In this document: piece by piece, positions 38,032-48,032 of the stretch
Numbering within the stretch: position 1 is the first letter of the stretch
How the letters are laid out: every line of letters begins with the position of its first letter
Made by a program: the position numbers and the translations under genes
Assembly: GCF_014084025.1 (NCBI RefSeq)
Contig: NZ_CP043682.1
Location: 275,161 to 339,160 of the forward strand
From: Borrelia sp. A-FGy1
GTDB taxonomy: Bacteria; Spirochaetota; Spirochaetia; Borreliales; Borreliaceae
Length of the DNA stretch: 64,000 nt
Direction: 5' to 3'
Notes under the pieces: model-generated
The model's input: only the letters and a program-made list of their open reading frames with translations
Databases searched by the model: none
Told to the model about the DNA's origin: nothing

Positions 38032-39126
38032 TTACTCACTCTCAATATCTTTAGCAACATTTGCAATTAGTCCAGCAAGTGCCATTGTAACTACGATAGA
38101 AGAACCACCTGATGAAAAAAATGGTAAATTTATTCCTGTAGGAGGTAAAAGTCCAACTGCAATTAAAATATTCATAATACTTTGAAGAAAAATAGCAAGA
38201 CTTGAAATAAAAGCAATAAAAAATTTAAATCTAGTCTTAGCATAAATAGAAACAAAGTATCCAATATAAAAAAATAAAAAAAATAGTAAAATTGCAAAAC
38301 AAACCCCTAAAAATCCCAACTCTTCTCCAAGAACTGAAAAAATAAAATCAGAATTTGCTTCTGGAAGTTTTCCAAGTTTTATTTCTCCCATCCCAAGTCC
38401 TTTGCCCCAAATGCCTCCACTCTTTAAAGCATTAAGTGATGCAATTATCTGATACCCTTTTCCTGAAGGGTCCTCATAAGGATTTAAAAATGCAAAAACC
38501 CTAGCAACTCTATAAGGTTCAAATATCAAAAAAAGAACAGAAATTGGTAAAAATGTAAATAAAATAGAAAACATATAACCAAATGACATTTCAGAAACAA
38601 ATAATATAATAAAAAAAAGAATAGCAAAATAAATAGCTGTTGAATAATCATTTTGTAAAATTATAAGCAACCAAAAACTAGAAAAAATTAACATAGGTTT
38701 AATCCAATAAGAAATATTATTATCTGATTTTAATTTAAATTTACTCAAATAACTTGAAAGATAAATTGTAAACGACAACTTAAAAAGTTCTGATGGCTGT
38801 ATACTAACACCTTTTAAAAATATCCACCTTTTTGCACCTGAAATACTAGGAGACAAAAATGTCACCAAAACCAATGTCAAGGTTACAAGTAATATAATTG
38901 ACACTATTTTTCTTAAAAAATCTAGAGAAATTCTTTCAAAAACAAAAAATATAATAAAACTTAAAAAAAGATATTTAAGACGCATTAAAAATAAAAAATT
39001 AGGATCTCCTGTAAGCTCCAAACTTAAAAAAAATGAAGATGTATAAAATATAATAAGTCCATAAGAAACAAGTGACCACAAAACAAGTAAATAGTATCTC
39101 CTAAGTGAACCTTTATCTAAAAACAT
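38032..39126 (-). CDS. ftsW: FtsW septal peptidoglycan polymerase (SEDS family)
   Basis: 364 aa with about ten transmembrane helices. SEDS motifs are visible: RWIFLKGVSIQPSELFKL, PYEDPSGKGYQIIASLNALKSGGIWGKGLG, EANSDFIFSVLGEELGF and the C-terminal LPFFSSGGSSIVVTMALAGL. It polymerises lipid II at the septum. RodA of the same family would differ mainly by context; location between mraY and ftsQ favours FtsW. Confidence 0.95.
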   Translation of the reverse strand: MFLDKGSLRRYYLLVLWSLVSYGLIIFYTSSFFLSLELTGDPNFLFLMRLKYLFLSFIIFFVFERISLDFLRKIVSIILLVTLTLVLVTFLSPSISGAKRWIFLKGVSIQPSELFKLSFTIYLSSYLSKFKLKSDNNISYWIKPMLIFSSFWLLIILQNDYSTAIYFAILFFIILFVSEMSFGYMFSILFTFLPISVLFLIFEPYRVARVFAFLNPYEDPSGKGYQIIASLNALKSGGIWGKGLGMGEIKLGKLPEANSDFIFSVLGEELGFLGVCFAILLFFLFFYIGYFVSIYAKTRFKFFIAFISSLAIFLQSIMNILIAVGLLPPTGINLPFFSSGGSSIVVTMALAGLIANVAKDIESE

Positions 39127-39151
39127 AACAGCAACTGTAAACTCATCAAAC

Positions 39152-40207
39152 TCATCTAATCTTAAGAGTACTTAATGCAAGTATAGCAAATATTAAACCT
39201 ATTATCCAAAATCTAATAACAACCTGCATCTCAGACCAACCAAGTTCTTCAAAATGATGATGAAGTGGTGCCATCTTAAATATTCTCCTCTTAGTTTTTT
39301 TATATACAATAACCTGAATAATTACAGACAAAGTTTCAACCACAAAAACTCCTGCAAGGATTACAAAAAGAATCTCATTTTTTAAGATTAAAGCTGTCAT
39401 TCCAAGTATTGCTCCAATTGATAAACTACCAGTATCTCCCATCATTATTTTAGCAGGATAAGCATTAAACCATAAAAATCCAAAACTACCCCCAAGCAAA
39501 GCTCCAAGAAATATTACAAGTTCTTCAGAACCTTTAATATTTGGAATATTTAAATAAGATGCAAAATCTGCTCTACTTGTAAGATATGCAATTATTATTA
39601 AAGCCCCTGTTATAACTATACTAAGCCCAATAGCAAGCCCATCAAGTCCATCTGTTAAATTAAATGAATTGGAGGCAGATATCAAAACAAACATTCCAAA
39701 GGGAATATACAAAAACCCTAAATCTAACTTGAAAGACTTAATGAATGGAAAATAAATTATGCTAACATGTTCACTTCCAAAATAATAAAGAATACTAACT
39801 GAAATAAAAGAAAACAAGATCTGTCCATAAATTTTAAATCTAGCATTAAGACCATTTGTACTTTTTCTTTTTATCTTCAAAAAATCATCTATAAATCCCA
39901 AAAATGCAAAACTAAGCATTACAAAAAGTATAATTAAAAAGTAAATATTTAAAGGATTAGACCAAAACAATAAAGAGACTAAAACACAAAAAAAAATAAG
40001 AATACCTCCCATAGTAGGAATTCCCATTTTCTCATTTAAATGCCGCTTAGGACCTTCTTTCCTTAAAATTTGATCTAGATTCCATTTTTTAAGTTTTAAT
40101 ATAATAAAAGGCCCAAAATATAAAGCAAGCAAAAACGCAAAAACAGTGGCATAAGCGGTCCTAAAAGTAATATACTTAAGCAATCTTAATCCTAAAAGAT
40201 AAAACAT
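39152..40207 (-). CDS. mraY: MraY phospho-MurNAc-pentapeptide translocase
   Basis: 351 aa, about ten transmembrane helices. Signature segments include MGIPTMGGILI, FLGFIDDFLKIKRKSTNGL, NLTDGLDGLAIG, the aspartate-rich IMMGDTGSLSIGA and the cytoplasmic APLHHHFEELGWSE. It makes lipid I from UDP-MurNAc-pentapeptide and undecaprenyl phosphate. It lies between murF and ftsW. Confidence 0.97.
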   Translation of the reverse strand: MFYLLGLRLLKYITFRTAYATVFAFLLALYFGPFIILKLKKWNLDQILRKEGPKRHLNEKMGIPTMGGILIFFCVLVSLLFWSNPLNIYFLIILFVMLSFAFLGFIDDFLKIKRKSTNGLNARFKIYGQILFSFISVSILYYFGSEHVSIIYFPFIKSFKLDLGFLYIPFGMFVLISASNSFNLTDGLDGLAIGLSIVITGALIIIAYLTSRADFASYLNIPNIKGSEELVIFLGALLGGSFGFLWFNAYPAKIMMGDTGSLSIGAILGMTALILKNEILFVILAGVFVVETLSVIIQVIVYKKTKRRIFKMAPLHHHFEELGWSEMQVVIRFWIIGLIFAILALSTLKIR

Positions 40208-40223
40208 GAAATCTCTTTAATCC

Positions 40224-41615
40224 TTAAATATAATCAAAAATCCTTTCAAGTCTATTTGACCTCGACCCTTTAATAACAATAAAACATTTAGAATCTAAAC
40301 TTTTAACAAAAAAATCAATAAAATCTTCAAAATTATTAAAGTAATATAAGTTACTTAAACTTAAATTTTCACTTTTCTTTACTTCTTGATATTCTTTTCC
40401 AATTAAAAAAACTTTTTCAAAATCCATTAAAATAATCTCTTGAACTACTGCTTTATGCGCTTTATACGAAAATTTTCCAAGTTCTTTAAAAGCACCAAGA
40501 ACAATAAATTTTTTACCTTCAATATCAAGATCCAAAATCATCTTCTTTAAAGCCATAAAAGAGCCCAAATTACCATTATAAGAATCATTTAACACTAAAT
40601 AGTCCTTTACTTTTATAAGCTCTACTCTACCCTTTTGAAAATCAGTATTCATAAGCCCTTTTTTAATTTCATCTTCTTTAAGACCAAGCAATAAAGCTAA
40701 ATTAATGCAGGATATTGCATTAAAAATATTATGTCTACCTGGTAACAAAATAGAATAATGAAACCCTTTATAAGTAAAATCATAAGAAAATTTTTCGTTT
40801 AACATTGAAAATTCTCTTATTTGTAGCTTATTAAATTCAAAATTAAAAATCTTACTCCCTGGACTTCTAACATTAGCTATTTCTCTCAAATTAGGATGAT
40901 AAGGACAACTCTCATTTAAGATAACTATCTGAGTATCCTTAGTAATTATTCTACCCTTCTCAGAAGCAACAATATCTAGATTCTCAAAAGCCTGCATATG
41001 TGCATAACTTATATTTGTAATAACAACAATTTCCGGATTTAATATTTCAGAAAGAAGACTCATCTCTCCAATATAGCTAATACCAACCTCAAAAACAGCA
41101 TACTCTTCATCTCCTCCTGTTCTTAAGATACTAAGAGGAAGTCCAATACTTGAATTTAAATTACCCCAAGTCTTGCAAGTTTTATACTTTTCAGACAATA
41201 TACTATAAAGCATTTCCTTTGTTGTAGTTTTGCCATTACTACCAGTAACAGCTATCCTTTTAAAATTTGTTCTTTTAATAAAATGAGCTGCCAATTTCTG
41301 GAGAAAAACAACTACATCACTAGTAAGTAAAAAAACCAAATCATCTTTATTTTCTAAATATTCAATACATGCAAGCTCATAATCCATAGAACACACAAAA
41401 CATTTAACACCAATATCAATTAAATACTTAACAAAAGAAAATCCATCTACTCTATCTCCCTTATAAGCAAAATAAAGACTATCACAACTATTATCTTTAT
41501 TTATTTCACGACTATCAATCGAATAAAATGAAACAACTTTTTGCATACTGCTTAAATTACCAATAAATTTAATATCCCTTAAAGAATATAGAATGTCTTC
41601 AATTCTTATATGCAC
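40224..41615 (-). CDS. murF: MurF UDP-MurNAc-tripeptide-D-Ala-D-Ala ligase
   Basis: 463 aa Mur ligase. The ATP-binding loop AVTGSNGKTTTKEML is followed by the central-domain motifs GNLNSSIGLPLSIL and AVFEVGISYIGEM, the NISYAHMQAF histidine segment, and the C-terminal NDSYNGNLGSFMALKKM. It adds the D-Ala-D-Ala dipeptide in the cytoplasm, just before MraY. It sits between ftsL and mraY. Confidence 0.95.
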   Translation of the reverse strand: MHIRIEDILYSLRDIKFIGNLSSMQKVVSFYSIDSREINKDNSCDSLYFAYKGDRVDGFSFVKYLIDIGVKCFVCSMDYELACIEYLENKDDLVFLLTSDVVVFLQKLAAHFIKRTNFKRIAVTGSNGKTTTKEMLYSILSEKYKTCKTWGNLNSSIGLPLSILRTGGDEEYAVFEVGISYIGEMSLLSEILNPEIVVITNISYAHMQAFENLDIVASEKGRIITKDTQIVILNESCPYHPNLREIANVRSPGSKIFNFEFNKLQIREFSMLNEKFSYDFTYKGFHYSILLPGRHNIFNAISCINLALLLGLKEDEIKKGLMNTDFQKGRVELIKVKDYLVLNDSYNGNLGSFMALKKMILDLDIEGKKFIVLGAFKELGKFSYKAHKAVVQEIILMDFEKVFLIGKEYQEVKKSENLSLSNLYYFNNFEDFIDFFVKSLDSKCFIVIKGSRSNRLERIFDYI

Positions 41616-41640
41616 TAAATACCCTCATTTAAGGAATCTA

Positions 41641-41919
41641 TTATTCAATAACATTTATATTCTTATCTTCCTGTCTCTCTAAATCTAAATAATCCCGACT
41701 AAGCTCTTCTATCCTCTCAATATTCTCCAGTTCATATATTACAGTTAATAATCTAAGATTTTCATCAACAATATTACTTTGCTCTTTATTTAAATCTTCA
41801 AACTCTCGAAGTTTCACAACATATCTAAAGTTAAGATAAATATTTAGACAAGCCACTGATGTTAATATTAAAATCAATAAATAATACAGTATAACTTCAA
41901 TTTTACCTATTTTAACCAT
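41641..41919 (-). CDS. ftsL: FtsL-like small division protein
   Basis: 92 aa bitopic protein. A transmembrane helix (~9-30) is followed by a coiled coil (~34-80, KLREFEDLNKEQSNIVDENLRLLTVIYELENIERIEELSRDYLDL). Size, topology and place between rsmH and murF fit FtsL, which links FtsQ to FtsW/PBP. The family is too variable to confirm from sequence alone. It overlaps rsmH by 8 bp. Confidence 0.82.
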   Translation of the reverse strand: MVKIGKIEVILYYLLILILTSVACLNIYLNFRYVVKLREFEDLNKEQSNIVDENLRLLTVIYELENIERIEELSRDYLDLERQEDKNINVIE

Positions 41920-42808
41920 CTATTCTTTTTATAACTCTAAGCTTAGCACTTCTTGATGCATTATTACATCTCTTCTCTTTAAAGCTTGGGATTATAGGCT
42001 TTTTAGTCAAGACAGAATACGAATTTTTATCTAATTCTTTAAAAAATTCCTTTACAATTTTATCTTCCAATGAATGAAATGTAATAATAGCCAAAATTCC
42101 ATTCTTTGCTAATTTTTCTAACCACAATGGCAAACTTCTTTTCAATCTTAAAAGTTCATCATTAACATAAATCCTTAATGCCTGAAAAGTTTTAGTTGCT
42201 GGATTTATTTTAATATTTATCCTAGGATAATCTCTACCAATTAAATTCTGTAGTTCTAAAGCAGTTTTTATTTTTCTCACTTTCCTATATTCTAAAATAG
42301 ATTTTACAATTCTTCTATAATAATTCTCTCCACCTAGTTCATAAATTAAATTTTCTAGTTTTTCTTTAGTAAAAGTATTTACAATATCATAAGCACTAAG
42401 ACCTCCAGCGCAAGGATTAAGTCTCATATCCAATATCTCTTCTTTAAGAAAAGAAAATCCCCTTCCACTCTTCTTGTAATGGAACATAGATATTCCAAGG
42501 TCAACTAAAATAAAATCAACATTATTGCTTAAAGGATATTCACCAAAAAAATCGTCAAACCAAACATTAAAATATAAAATTCTATCTTTAAATTCTTCAA
42601 GAAATTTTTTCGCAATATTTAAAACAGCAACATCTCTTTCTATCCCAACTACATTAATATTTTCATATTTCCTTAAAACTGCGCCTGAATGACCTCCCTC
42701 TCCCAGAGTACAATCTATAAAAATATATCCATCACTTACATATACTGTTTCTAAAAGATTAATAACTTCATCTAGAAGTACAGGACTATGAATAATACCA
42801 TTATCCAT
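41912..42808 (-). CDS. rsmH: RsmH (MraW) 16S rRNA m4C1402 methyltransferase
   Basis: 298 aa from the ATG at 42808 (MDNGIIHSPVLLDEV); a TTG three codons earlier is the only other candidate. The SAM-binding loop FIDCTLGEGGHSGAVL and the motif FILVDLGISMFH are intact, with the C-terminal AIITFHSLEDKIVKEFF. It methylates N4 of C1402 in 16S rRNA. It is the usual neighbour of ftsL. Its start overlaps the preceding exported-protein gene by 8 bp. Confidence 0.95.
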   Translation of the reverse strand: MDNGIIHSPVLLDEVINLLETVYVSDGYIFIDCTLGEGGHSGAVLRKYENINVVGIERDVAVLNIAKKFLEEFKDRILYFNVWFDDFFGEYPLSNNVDFILVDLGISMFHYKKSGRGFSFLKEEILDMRLNPCAGGLSAYDIVNTFTKEKLENLIYELGGENYYRRIVKSILEYRKVRKIKTALELQNLIGRDYPRINIKINPATKTFQALRIYVNDELLRLKRSLPLWLEKLAKNGILAIITFHSLEDKIVKEFFKELDKNSYSVLTKKPIIPSFKEKRCNNASRSAKLRVIKRIDG

Positions 42809-43625
42809 TAATAACAAACCTATAAGTTAATTTTTTATCTGTCTCATAAATATCTCCATACTTAATGACAAGTTCGTTTTTTTCCTTAGCAAACTCCAGA
42901 TTTTTTATTTCAAGAATCCCATTATCCCTTTTTATTTTAGAAGAGTCATAATTATCGTCTCCAGAGATTACATATAAATTATTATTTAAAACAATACTCT
43001 GAAACTTCACACGAAAAACACTCATGTTATTTAAAAACACCTCAAAGTAATAAATACCCTTAAGAGAATTTGAAGGATTAATATTTTCTTTAGAGAAATT
43101 TAAAATAAGTCCATAGTTTCCAAACTCTACATCTAAATTTGTATTCTTCTGTAATTCAAACATCTCTCCATCCTTGTCTTTTAAAAGGACATTATTCAAA
43201 GAAAAGGAAGTATCTATACTTAAATTGCCTTTGTTTTTTATTACAAATAATGGATTAATTATATTTCCTTTATGTTGATCAATAACTATAACATCAAAGA
43301 TTCTATTATCATCTAAAAAATATATTTTTTCATTTTTATAAACAAAATTACCAAAAAATTCTAAATCAAAGCCCAAATCTTTATCAAAAATGATTAAAAT
43401 ACTTCTTTCATATTCTTTCTCTTTATTTTTAGAATATAAAATTTTATAATTATTTGAAAAAATAGAAACACTTGTATCTAGAGACCTGAGCCTTATACCA
43501 ATATTCAAATCATCGTCTCTAGGTTCTCCAAAATCACTAACTAAATCAAATTTCTCATCTCCCCTGAATTCCAAAAATGAATATAAATTAGAAAAAATAA
43601 AAAGAAAAAGAAATAAAATTTTCAT
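42801..43625 (-). CDS. Exported protein of unknown function in the division cluster (BB0307-like)
   Basis: 274 aa. A signal peptide is clear (MKILFLFLFIFSNLYSFLEF). The mature part is rich in beta strands, Asn and Asp, with no cysteine lipobox, so it is a periplasmic or outer-membrane-associated soluble protein. No family recognised. Its stop overlaps the rsmH start, which ties its expression to the dcw cluster. A role in envelope or division is possible but only inferred from place. Confidence 0.75.
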   Translation of the reverse strand: MKILFLFLFIFSNLYSFLEFRGDEKFDLVSDFGEPRDDDLNIGIRLRSLDTSVSIFSNNYKILYSKNKEKEYERSILIIFDKDLGFDLEFFGNFVYKNEKIYFLDDNRIFDVIVIDQHKGNIINPLFVIKNKGNLSIDTSFSLNNVLLKDKDGEMFELQKNTNLDVEFGNYGLILNFSKENINPSNSLKGIYYFEVFLNNMSVFRVKFQSIVLNNNLYVISGDDNYDSSKIKRDNGILEIKNLEFAKEKNELVIKYGDIYETDKKLTYRFVING

Positions 43626-43629
43626 GGCA

Positions 43630-44700
43630 TCACATTCCCAAATATCTTAAATCACCATCATCATTAAAGTATAAAATTCCATCATCAAGTTCAATATATG
43701 AAGTTATCCTATCTTTGAAAAAGATATTATCTAGCAGTTTAAAAGAATTAGCAGAATAAGTTCTTAAATTTATTACTTTAGTTTCTAAATCATAAAAATA
43801 TATTCTATAAATCCCATAAAAAGAATTATAAGAAGCACTTAAAACAGAATTTCTATTATTAACTTTTAAAATTTTACCGTTTTCAATATTAATCATTAAA
43901 AATGAATTATTAGTTTCAATCAATAAATTATAAAAATCATCTATCTTTAAAAAAGAATTAAAATTTTTAATTTTCAAATTGTTAATACTTAATACCTGTT
44001 TACATTGATCATCTAAATTAATCAATTCTAAAGAACACTTGTCGCTCTTTCTTACTACACATAAATACTTATTATCTAAGCTTAACTTAACATATAAAAC
44101 TGGAACTCCAATATCCGGCGCATCTCTAATATAAGCCAAGTTACCTTGTTTATATACATAAACCTTGCCATCAGAAAGGCCTACAGACAAAATATCATTA
44201 TTATAGTCAAAGCTTAATATTGATGCTATAAACTTCAAAGACAAAATTTTACTTCCATCAATCCCATAAACTACTAAAGATTTATATAACTCATTTAAAG
44301 CAAAAATAGCATTTCCTTTTGCAAAAACATATCCTTTAAATCTAAACGAAAATAAAAATTTATTAGTTTTTTTAAGAAATACAGAATAATCATCTTTGAA
44401 CTTAGAAATCACATAAAAATAATCTGAAAAGCTTACTAAATGATTATTTAAAATTTTATAGTAACCTTTGATAGAATCTATTTTTAAAATTTTTCTTCCA
44501 ATAAAGGAATTCTTGCTTGAAGAAATATCAACTAAATCATAAGGTTTCATTGAAAAATGTTTGAATTTATAAAAGGCAGGAATAAAAATAGTTGTCTTCA
44601 GTAAAAAATCAACCATTACCACCAAAATTAATAAAACCCCCAAGTATAAAAAAATTTTTATTTTTCTATACTTAACTAAATTTTCATCATTAAAGTCCAA
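43630..44700 (-). CDS. Membrane-anchored beta-propeller-like protein (BB0308-like)
   Basis: 356 aa. One transmembrane helix near the N-terminus (~13-36) is followed by ~310 periplasmic residues in repeated beta-strand blocks that suggest a WD40/YVTN-like propeller (for example FDYNNDILSVGLSDGKVYVYKQG and LDNKYLCVVRKSDKCSLELINLDD). No enzyme motif is seen. The gene ends 4 bp before the next exported protein. The function is unknown; propellers of this type usually scaffold protein contacts. Confidence 0.75.
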   Translation of the reverse strand: MDFNDENLVKYRKIKIFLYLGVLLILVVMVDFLLKTTIFIPAFYKFKHFSMKPYDLVDISSSKNSFIGRKILKIDSIKGYYKILNNHLVSFSDYFYVISKFKDDYSVFLKKTNKFLFSFRFKGYVFAKGNAIFALNELYKSLVVYGIDGSKILSLKFIASILSFDYNNDILSVGLSDGKVYVYKQGNLAYIRDAPDIGVPVLYVKLSLDNKYLCVVRKSDKCSLELINLDDQCKQVLSINNLKIKNFNSFLKIDDFYNLLIETNNSFLMINIENGKILKVNNRNSVLSASYNSFYGIYRIYFYDLETKVINLRTYSANSFKLLDNIFFKDRITSYIELDDGILYFNDDGDLRYLGM

Positions 44701-44721
44701 TATTATTAATATCCTTTTTCA

Positions 44722-45477
44722 TTATGTATTACTCAAATCTGACCGAAACTTAGCAGACCAAACATCATAAAATTTTGAAAATTTTTCTGCTATTTCCTTT
44801 TGAGAAGTAACAGTAGCTAAAATTCTTCCGGCTTGGATATAACTCAGTGCTTGTTTTGAAAATATATAAGCCTTGTTTGATTCATACCTCACTTTTAAGA
44901 GAAATGCACCTTCTTCTAACAGTTCTAAAGATTTAATAAGATGATTTAACTGAACCTTATAAAAAGGACTATCAATAGTTAGATTTTCTGATAAATTCTT
45001 AAAATCAATAAAATTCTTTACAAAAATAATAAATTTAAGATATATATCTTCTAAGAAAAGAGTTGATTTAAAGTCACCTTTATTAAAATACATTCCTAAA
45101 TCGATAAGATATCCTAATTTATTAACAATTAAAAATCTCTCTCTAGGATCTAAATTAATTACAGACCCTCTTTCAATAAGCTCACTGGGAGAGGCAAGCA
45201 AAATAGGACTTACAAATAAAGAAAAGTCAGTAATAAAATTAAAAAGATTTTTCTTAAAATTATAATTAACCTTCAATCTAGGCTTAGTATAAAAATAATT
45301 CAAAGAGGCAATATAACTTAAAGCATTTAAATTCAAATTAATAAATTTAATCGTAGCTTCAGAATCAAATGATAATTTTCCGGAATCCTTTATATCCCTT
45401 ATATCATTGAAAGCTTGTAAAATAAGATTATCAATAAATAAAACCTTTTGATAATCTTCGTTATCAATTAAATCCAT
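44722..45477 (-). CDS. Helical cytoplasmic protein of unknown function (BB0309-like)
   Basis: 251 aa, no signal peptide or membrane helix. The sequence looks mainly alpha-helical, with several amphipathic stretches (ILQAFNDIRDIKDSGKL, LNHLIKSLELLEEGAFLLKVRYESN). I do not recognise a family. It lies between recN and the propeller-like membrane protein with short gaps, so it is probably co-transcribed with both. Confidence 0.7.
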   Translation of the reverse strand: MDLIDNEDYQKVLFIDNLILQAFNDIRDIKDSGKLSFDSEATIKFINLNLNALSYIASLNYFYTKPRLKVNYNFKKNLFNFITDFSLFVSPILLASPSELIERGSVINLDPRERFLIVNKLGYLIDLGMYFNKGDFKSTLFLEDIYLKFIIFVKNFIDFKNLSENLTIDSPFYKVQLNHLIKSLELLEEGAFLLKVRYESNKAYIFSKQALSYIQAGRILATVTSQKEIAEKFSKFYDVWSAKFRSDLSNT

Positions 45478-45492
45478 AAATACCTACTCATA

Positions 45493-47160
45493 TTAACTAT
45501 TGTTTTTTAAAAGTTGCTCTGCATGTTTAATACTACTATCATTAATATTACCGCTAAGCATCCTAGCAACTTCCAAAATTCGATTATTTTCTATCAACAG
45601 AGAAGCATTAACATAAGTCTTATTTTTATTACATTCCTTTTTTATTAAAACATGACAATCCGCAATACTTGCAATATTAGCAAGATGAGTTATAATAAAT
45701 ACTTGAACATTATCTGCTAGTTTTTTTAAATACCTACCTAAGCTAACGCCAGCCTCGCCTCCTATCCCAGAATCAATTTCATCAAATATTATAAGCTTAT
45801 CTTCGCTAAAATTTTGTATACTCTTAATTGCCAACATTATTCTTGCAATCTCACCACCAGAAGCAATTCTACTAATTGGTTGTGCTTTTAATCCAAGATT
45901 ACTAGAAATTAAAAACTCCACTTCATCAATACCTGTCAAACTCATTTTACCTTCTTTTATCAAAGCAAAAAACTCAGCATTACTCATATTAAGCTTTTGC
46001 AATATTTCCGTTACTTTAGAAGAAAAATCCAACGCTGCTTTTTTCCTAATATCTGAAATATCATTTGCTATTTTTTCCACACGCTTTAATAAAATATTTA
46101 ATTCTTGTTCCTTACCTAGCCTTTCAGTTTCAAAATTAACAAACGAATTAATAATGGCACTGCATCTTTCTCTCAATTCTATGACATCTTTAACATTTGG
46201 TCCATACTTCTTCTTAAGACGAGAAATATCATACAACCTGCTTTCTATATCCTCAATTTCACTCTCATCATAAGTTTTATCAAGAAGATACCTACTATAA
46301 GACTGACCAATATCTTCAAGCTCATAGTAAGTATTCTTAAGACGATTTTCAAGCTCAAAATAATCACTATTTATCTTAGACAGATATTCAGAATCACTAA
46401 CTATTCTCCTTATCTCACTTAAGGCAGAAAAATTCCCGCTTAAGGTCAAAACATTCTTTAAGTTCAAAAGCGAATTACATAAAGCTTCGTGATTCCTAAG
46501 TTCATCTAACCTGCTATTTAAAATTTCCTCTTCTCCTATTTTAGGATCTAAAGAATCTATATCCTTAATGATCTGCTCACACTCTTCTTTATTTTTTTGA
46601 TTTAATTTTTCTTCCAAAATAAAATTATCATAATCATTTAAAAGTTTAATGTACTTCTCATAAACTAATCTATACTCTTCTAATAAGATATTTAAATTAG
46701 CATAATTATCTAAAATCTTTAGATAATTTGACGTATTTTTCAAAATTAAATATTGTTGATTTTGGGAATGAAACTCGACCAACATATCAAAAACTGGTTT
46801 TAAAATTACACTAGAAATGGGCTCATTATTAATATAATAATTGCTTAAAAAAGTGTCTATAGACTTAGATGCAATTACTCTCTTTATAATAATAAAATCT
46901 TCTAGTAATATTCCCTTGGTAAACAAATAATCTTTAATTTCCTTATTTGCTCTAAACTTAGCAAGTAAAACACAATCTTTACCTCTATCCATCATAATAT
47001 TATCTTTAAGCTTTCCACCAAATAAATAATAAATTGATGACAATAATAAGCTTTTTCCACTCCCAGATTCACCTGTAAATGCTACCAAACCCTTACTACT
47101 GAGATTAATGTAAACCTCTTTAATTAAAATGAAATTTTTTATAAAAAGCTCAATTAACAT
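45493..47160 (-). CDS. recN: RecN DNA repair ATPase
   Basis: 555 aa SMC-like protein. The Walker A motif FTGESGSGKSLLLSSIYYLFGG is near the N-terminus, long coiled-coil arms occupy ~160-400, and the C-terminal head has the signature RIASGGEIARIMLAIKSI and Walker B LIIFDEIDSGIGGEAG. It holds broken DNA ends together during recombinational repair. It starts 35 bp after nadK. Confidence 0.94.
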   Translation of the reverse strand: MLIELFIKNFILIKEVYINLSSKGLVAFTGESGSGKSLLLSSIYYLFGGKLKDNIMMDRGKDCVLLAKFRANKEIKDYLFTKGILLEDFIIIKRVIASKSIDTFLSNYYINNEPISSVILKPVFDMLVEFHSQNQQYLILKNTSNYLKILDNYANLNILLEEYRLVYEKYIKLLNDYDNFILEEKLNQKNKEECEQIIKDIDSLDPKIGEEEILNSRLDELRNHEALCNSLLNLKNVLTLSGNFSALSEIRRIVSDSEYLSKINSDYFELENRLKNTYYELEDIGQSYSRYLLDKTYDESEIEDIESRLYDISRLKKKYGPNVKDVIELRERCSAIINSFVNFETERLGKEQELNILLKRVEKIANDISDIRKKAALDFSSKVTEILQKLNMSNAEFFALIKEGKMSLTGIDEVEFLISSNLGLKAQPISRIASGGEIARIMLAIKSIQNFSEDKLIIFDEIDSGIGGEAGVSLGRYLKKLADNVQVFIITHLANIASIADCHVLIKKECNKNKTYVNASLLIENNRILEVARMLSGNINDSSIKHAEQLLKNNS

Positions 47161-47195
47161 ATTAAACTCAAAAATAAATAATAAATCTCTTTATA

Positions 47196-48032
47196 CTATA
47201 ATAACTTATTTTTAAGTCTTTTCACAAAAGTATCTGTACAAAACGATACAAAACGTAAACTTTTATTAGCAAGGCTCACTTCAAAAACAATATCAACTAC
47301 AAATTTACCAATATTAATACCGTCAACAAAAACTGATGCTGGATTTAAAGTATATTGCTTTTGAAATGAAAGTGTAATTTTGCTATCGATTGAAAAAACA
47401 AAAGATCGATTATAAACCGAATGTGGAGAAATAGGAGTTAAGATAAAAGTATTAAGATCTGACTCTAAAATAGAACCACCTGCTGAGAAAGAATATCCAG
47501 TTGAGCCTGTAGGAGTTGCAAATATTATTCCATCACTTCTATAAGAAAGAAAATCTTCTGAATTAACTCTAAGATTTACTCCAATTAGCTTATTTAATAC
47601 ACTTGAACGAACAATTACATCATTTAAAGCATACTTCGTTAAGATACTACATCCATTCTCATAAGCATTCATTTTAAGCAAATATTTCTTATGAATAACT
47701 AAAGAATTATCAAAAAATTTATCTATTACTTCTTTAAAATCCCTAGGCTTTATATCTGCCAAAAACCCTACTTTACCCAGGTTTATTGAAATAATTGGAA
47801 TATCAATATCATTTTTTAACAGTAAGCTACTGGCCAATAAAACTGTTCCATCTCCCCCTAAGGTTAATGCAAGAATCAAATTCGTTTCTACTGATAAATC
47901 CAAAGATTCACCTACGCCTGTCATTAAACTTGAAACACAATACTCATTTTCTAAATATTTTTGTATTTCACAACCAAGAATCTCAGCATTCCAAATTGAA
48001 TAATTTACATAAATCAAAGCCCTACCTTTCAT
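47196..48032 (-). CDS. nadK: NAD kinase
   Basis: 278 aa from the ATG at 48032 (MKGRALIYVNYS), which has AAGGAG just upstream; a longer frame to 48092 lies inside cheW and is less likely. The GGDGT motif (LALTLGGDGTVLLASSLL), the NLGKVGFLAD segment and SDGIIFATPTGSTGYSFSAGG are all intact. It phosphorylates NAD to NADP. Its start overlaps the end of cheW by 11 bp. Confidence 0.94.
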   Translation of the reverse strand: MKGRALIYVNYSIWNAEILGCEIQKYLENEYCVSSLMTGVGESLDLSVETNLILALTLGGDGTVLLASSLLLKNDIDIPIISINLGKVGFLADIKPRDFKEVIDKFFDNSLVIHKKYLLKMNAYENGCSILTKYALNDVIVRSSVLNKLIGVNLRVNSEDFLSYRSDGIIFATPTGSTGYSFSAGGSILESDLNTFILTPISPHSVYNRSFVFSIDSKITLSFQKQYTLNPASVFVDGINIGKFVVDIVFEVSLANKSLRFVSFCTDTFVKRLKNKLL

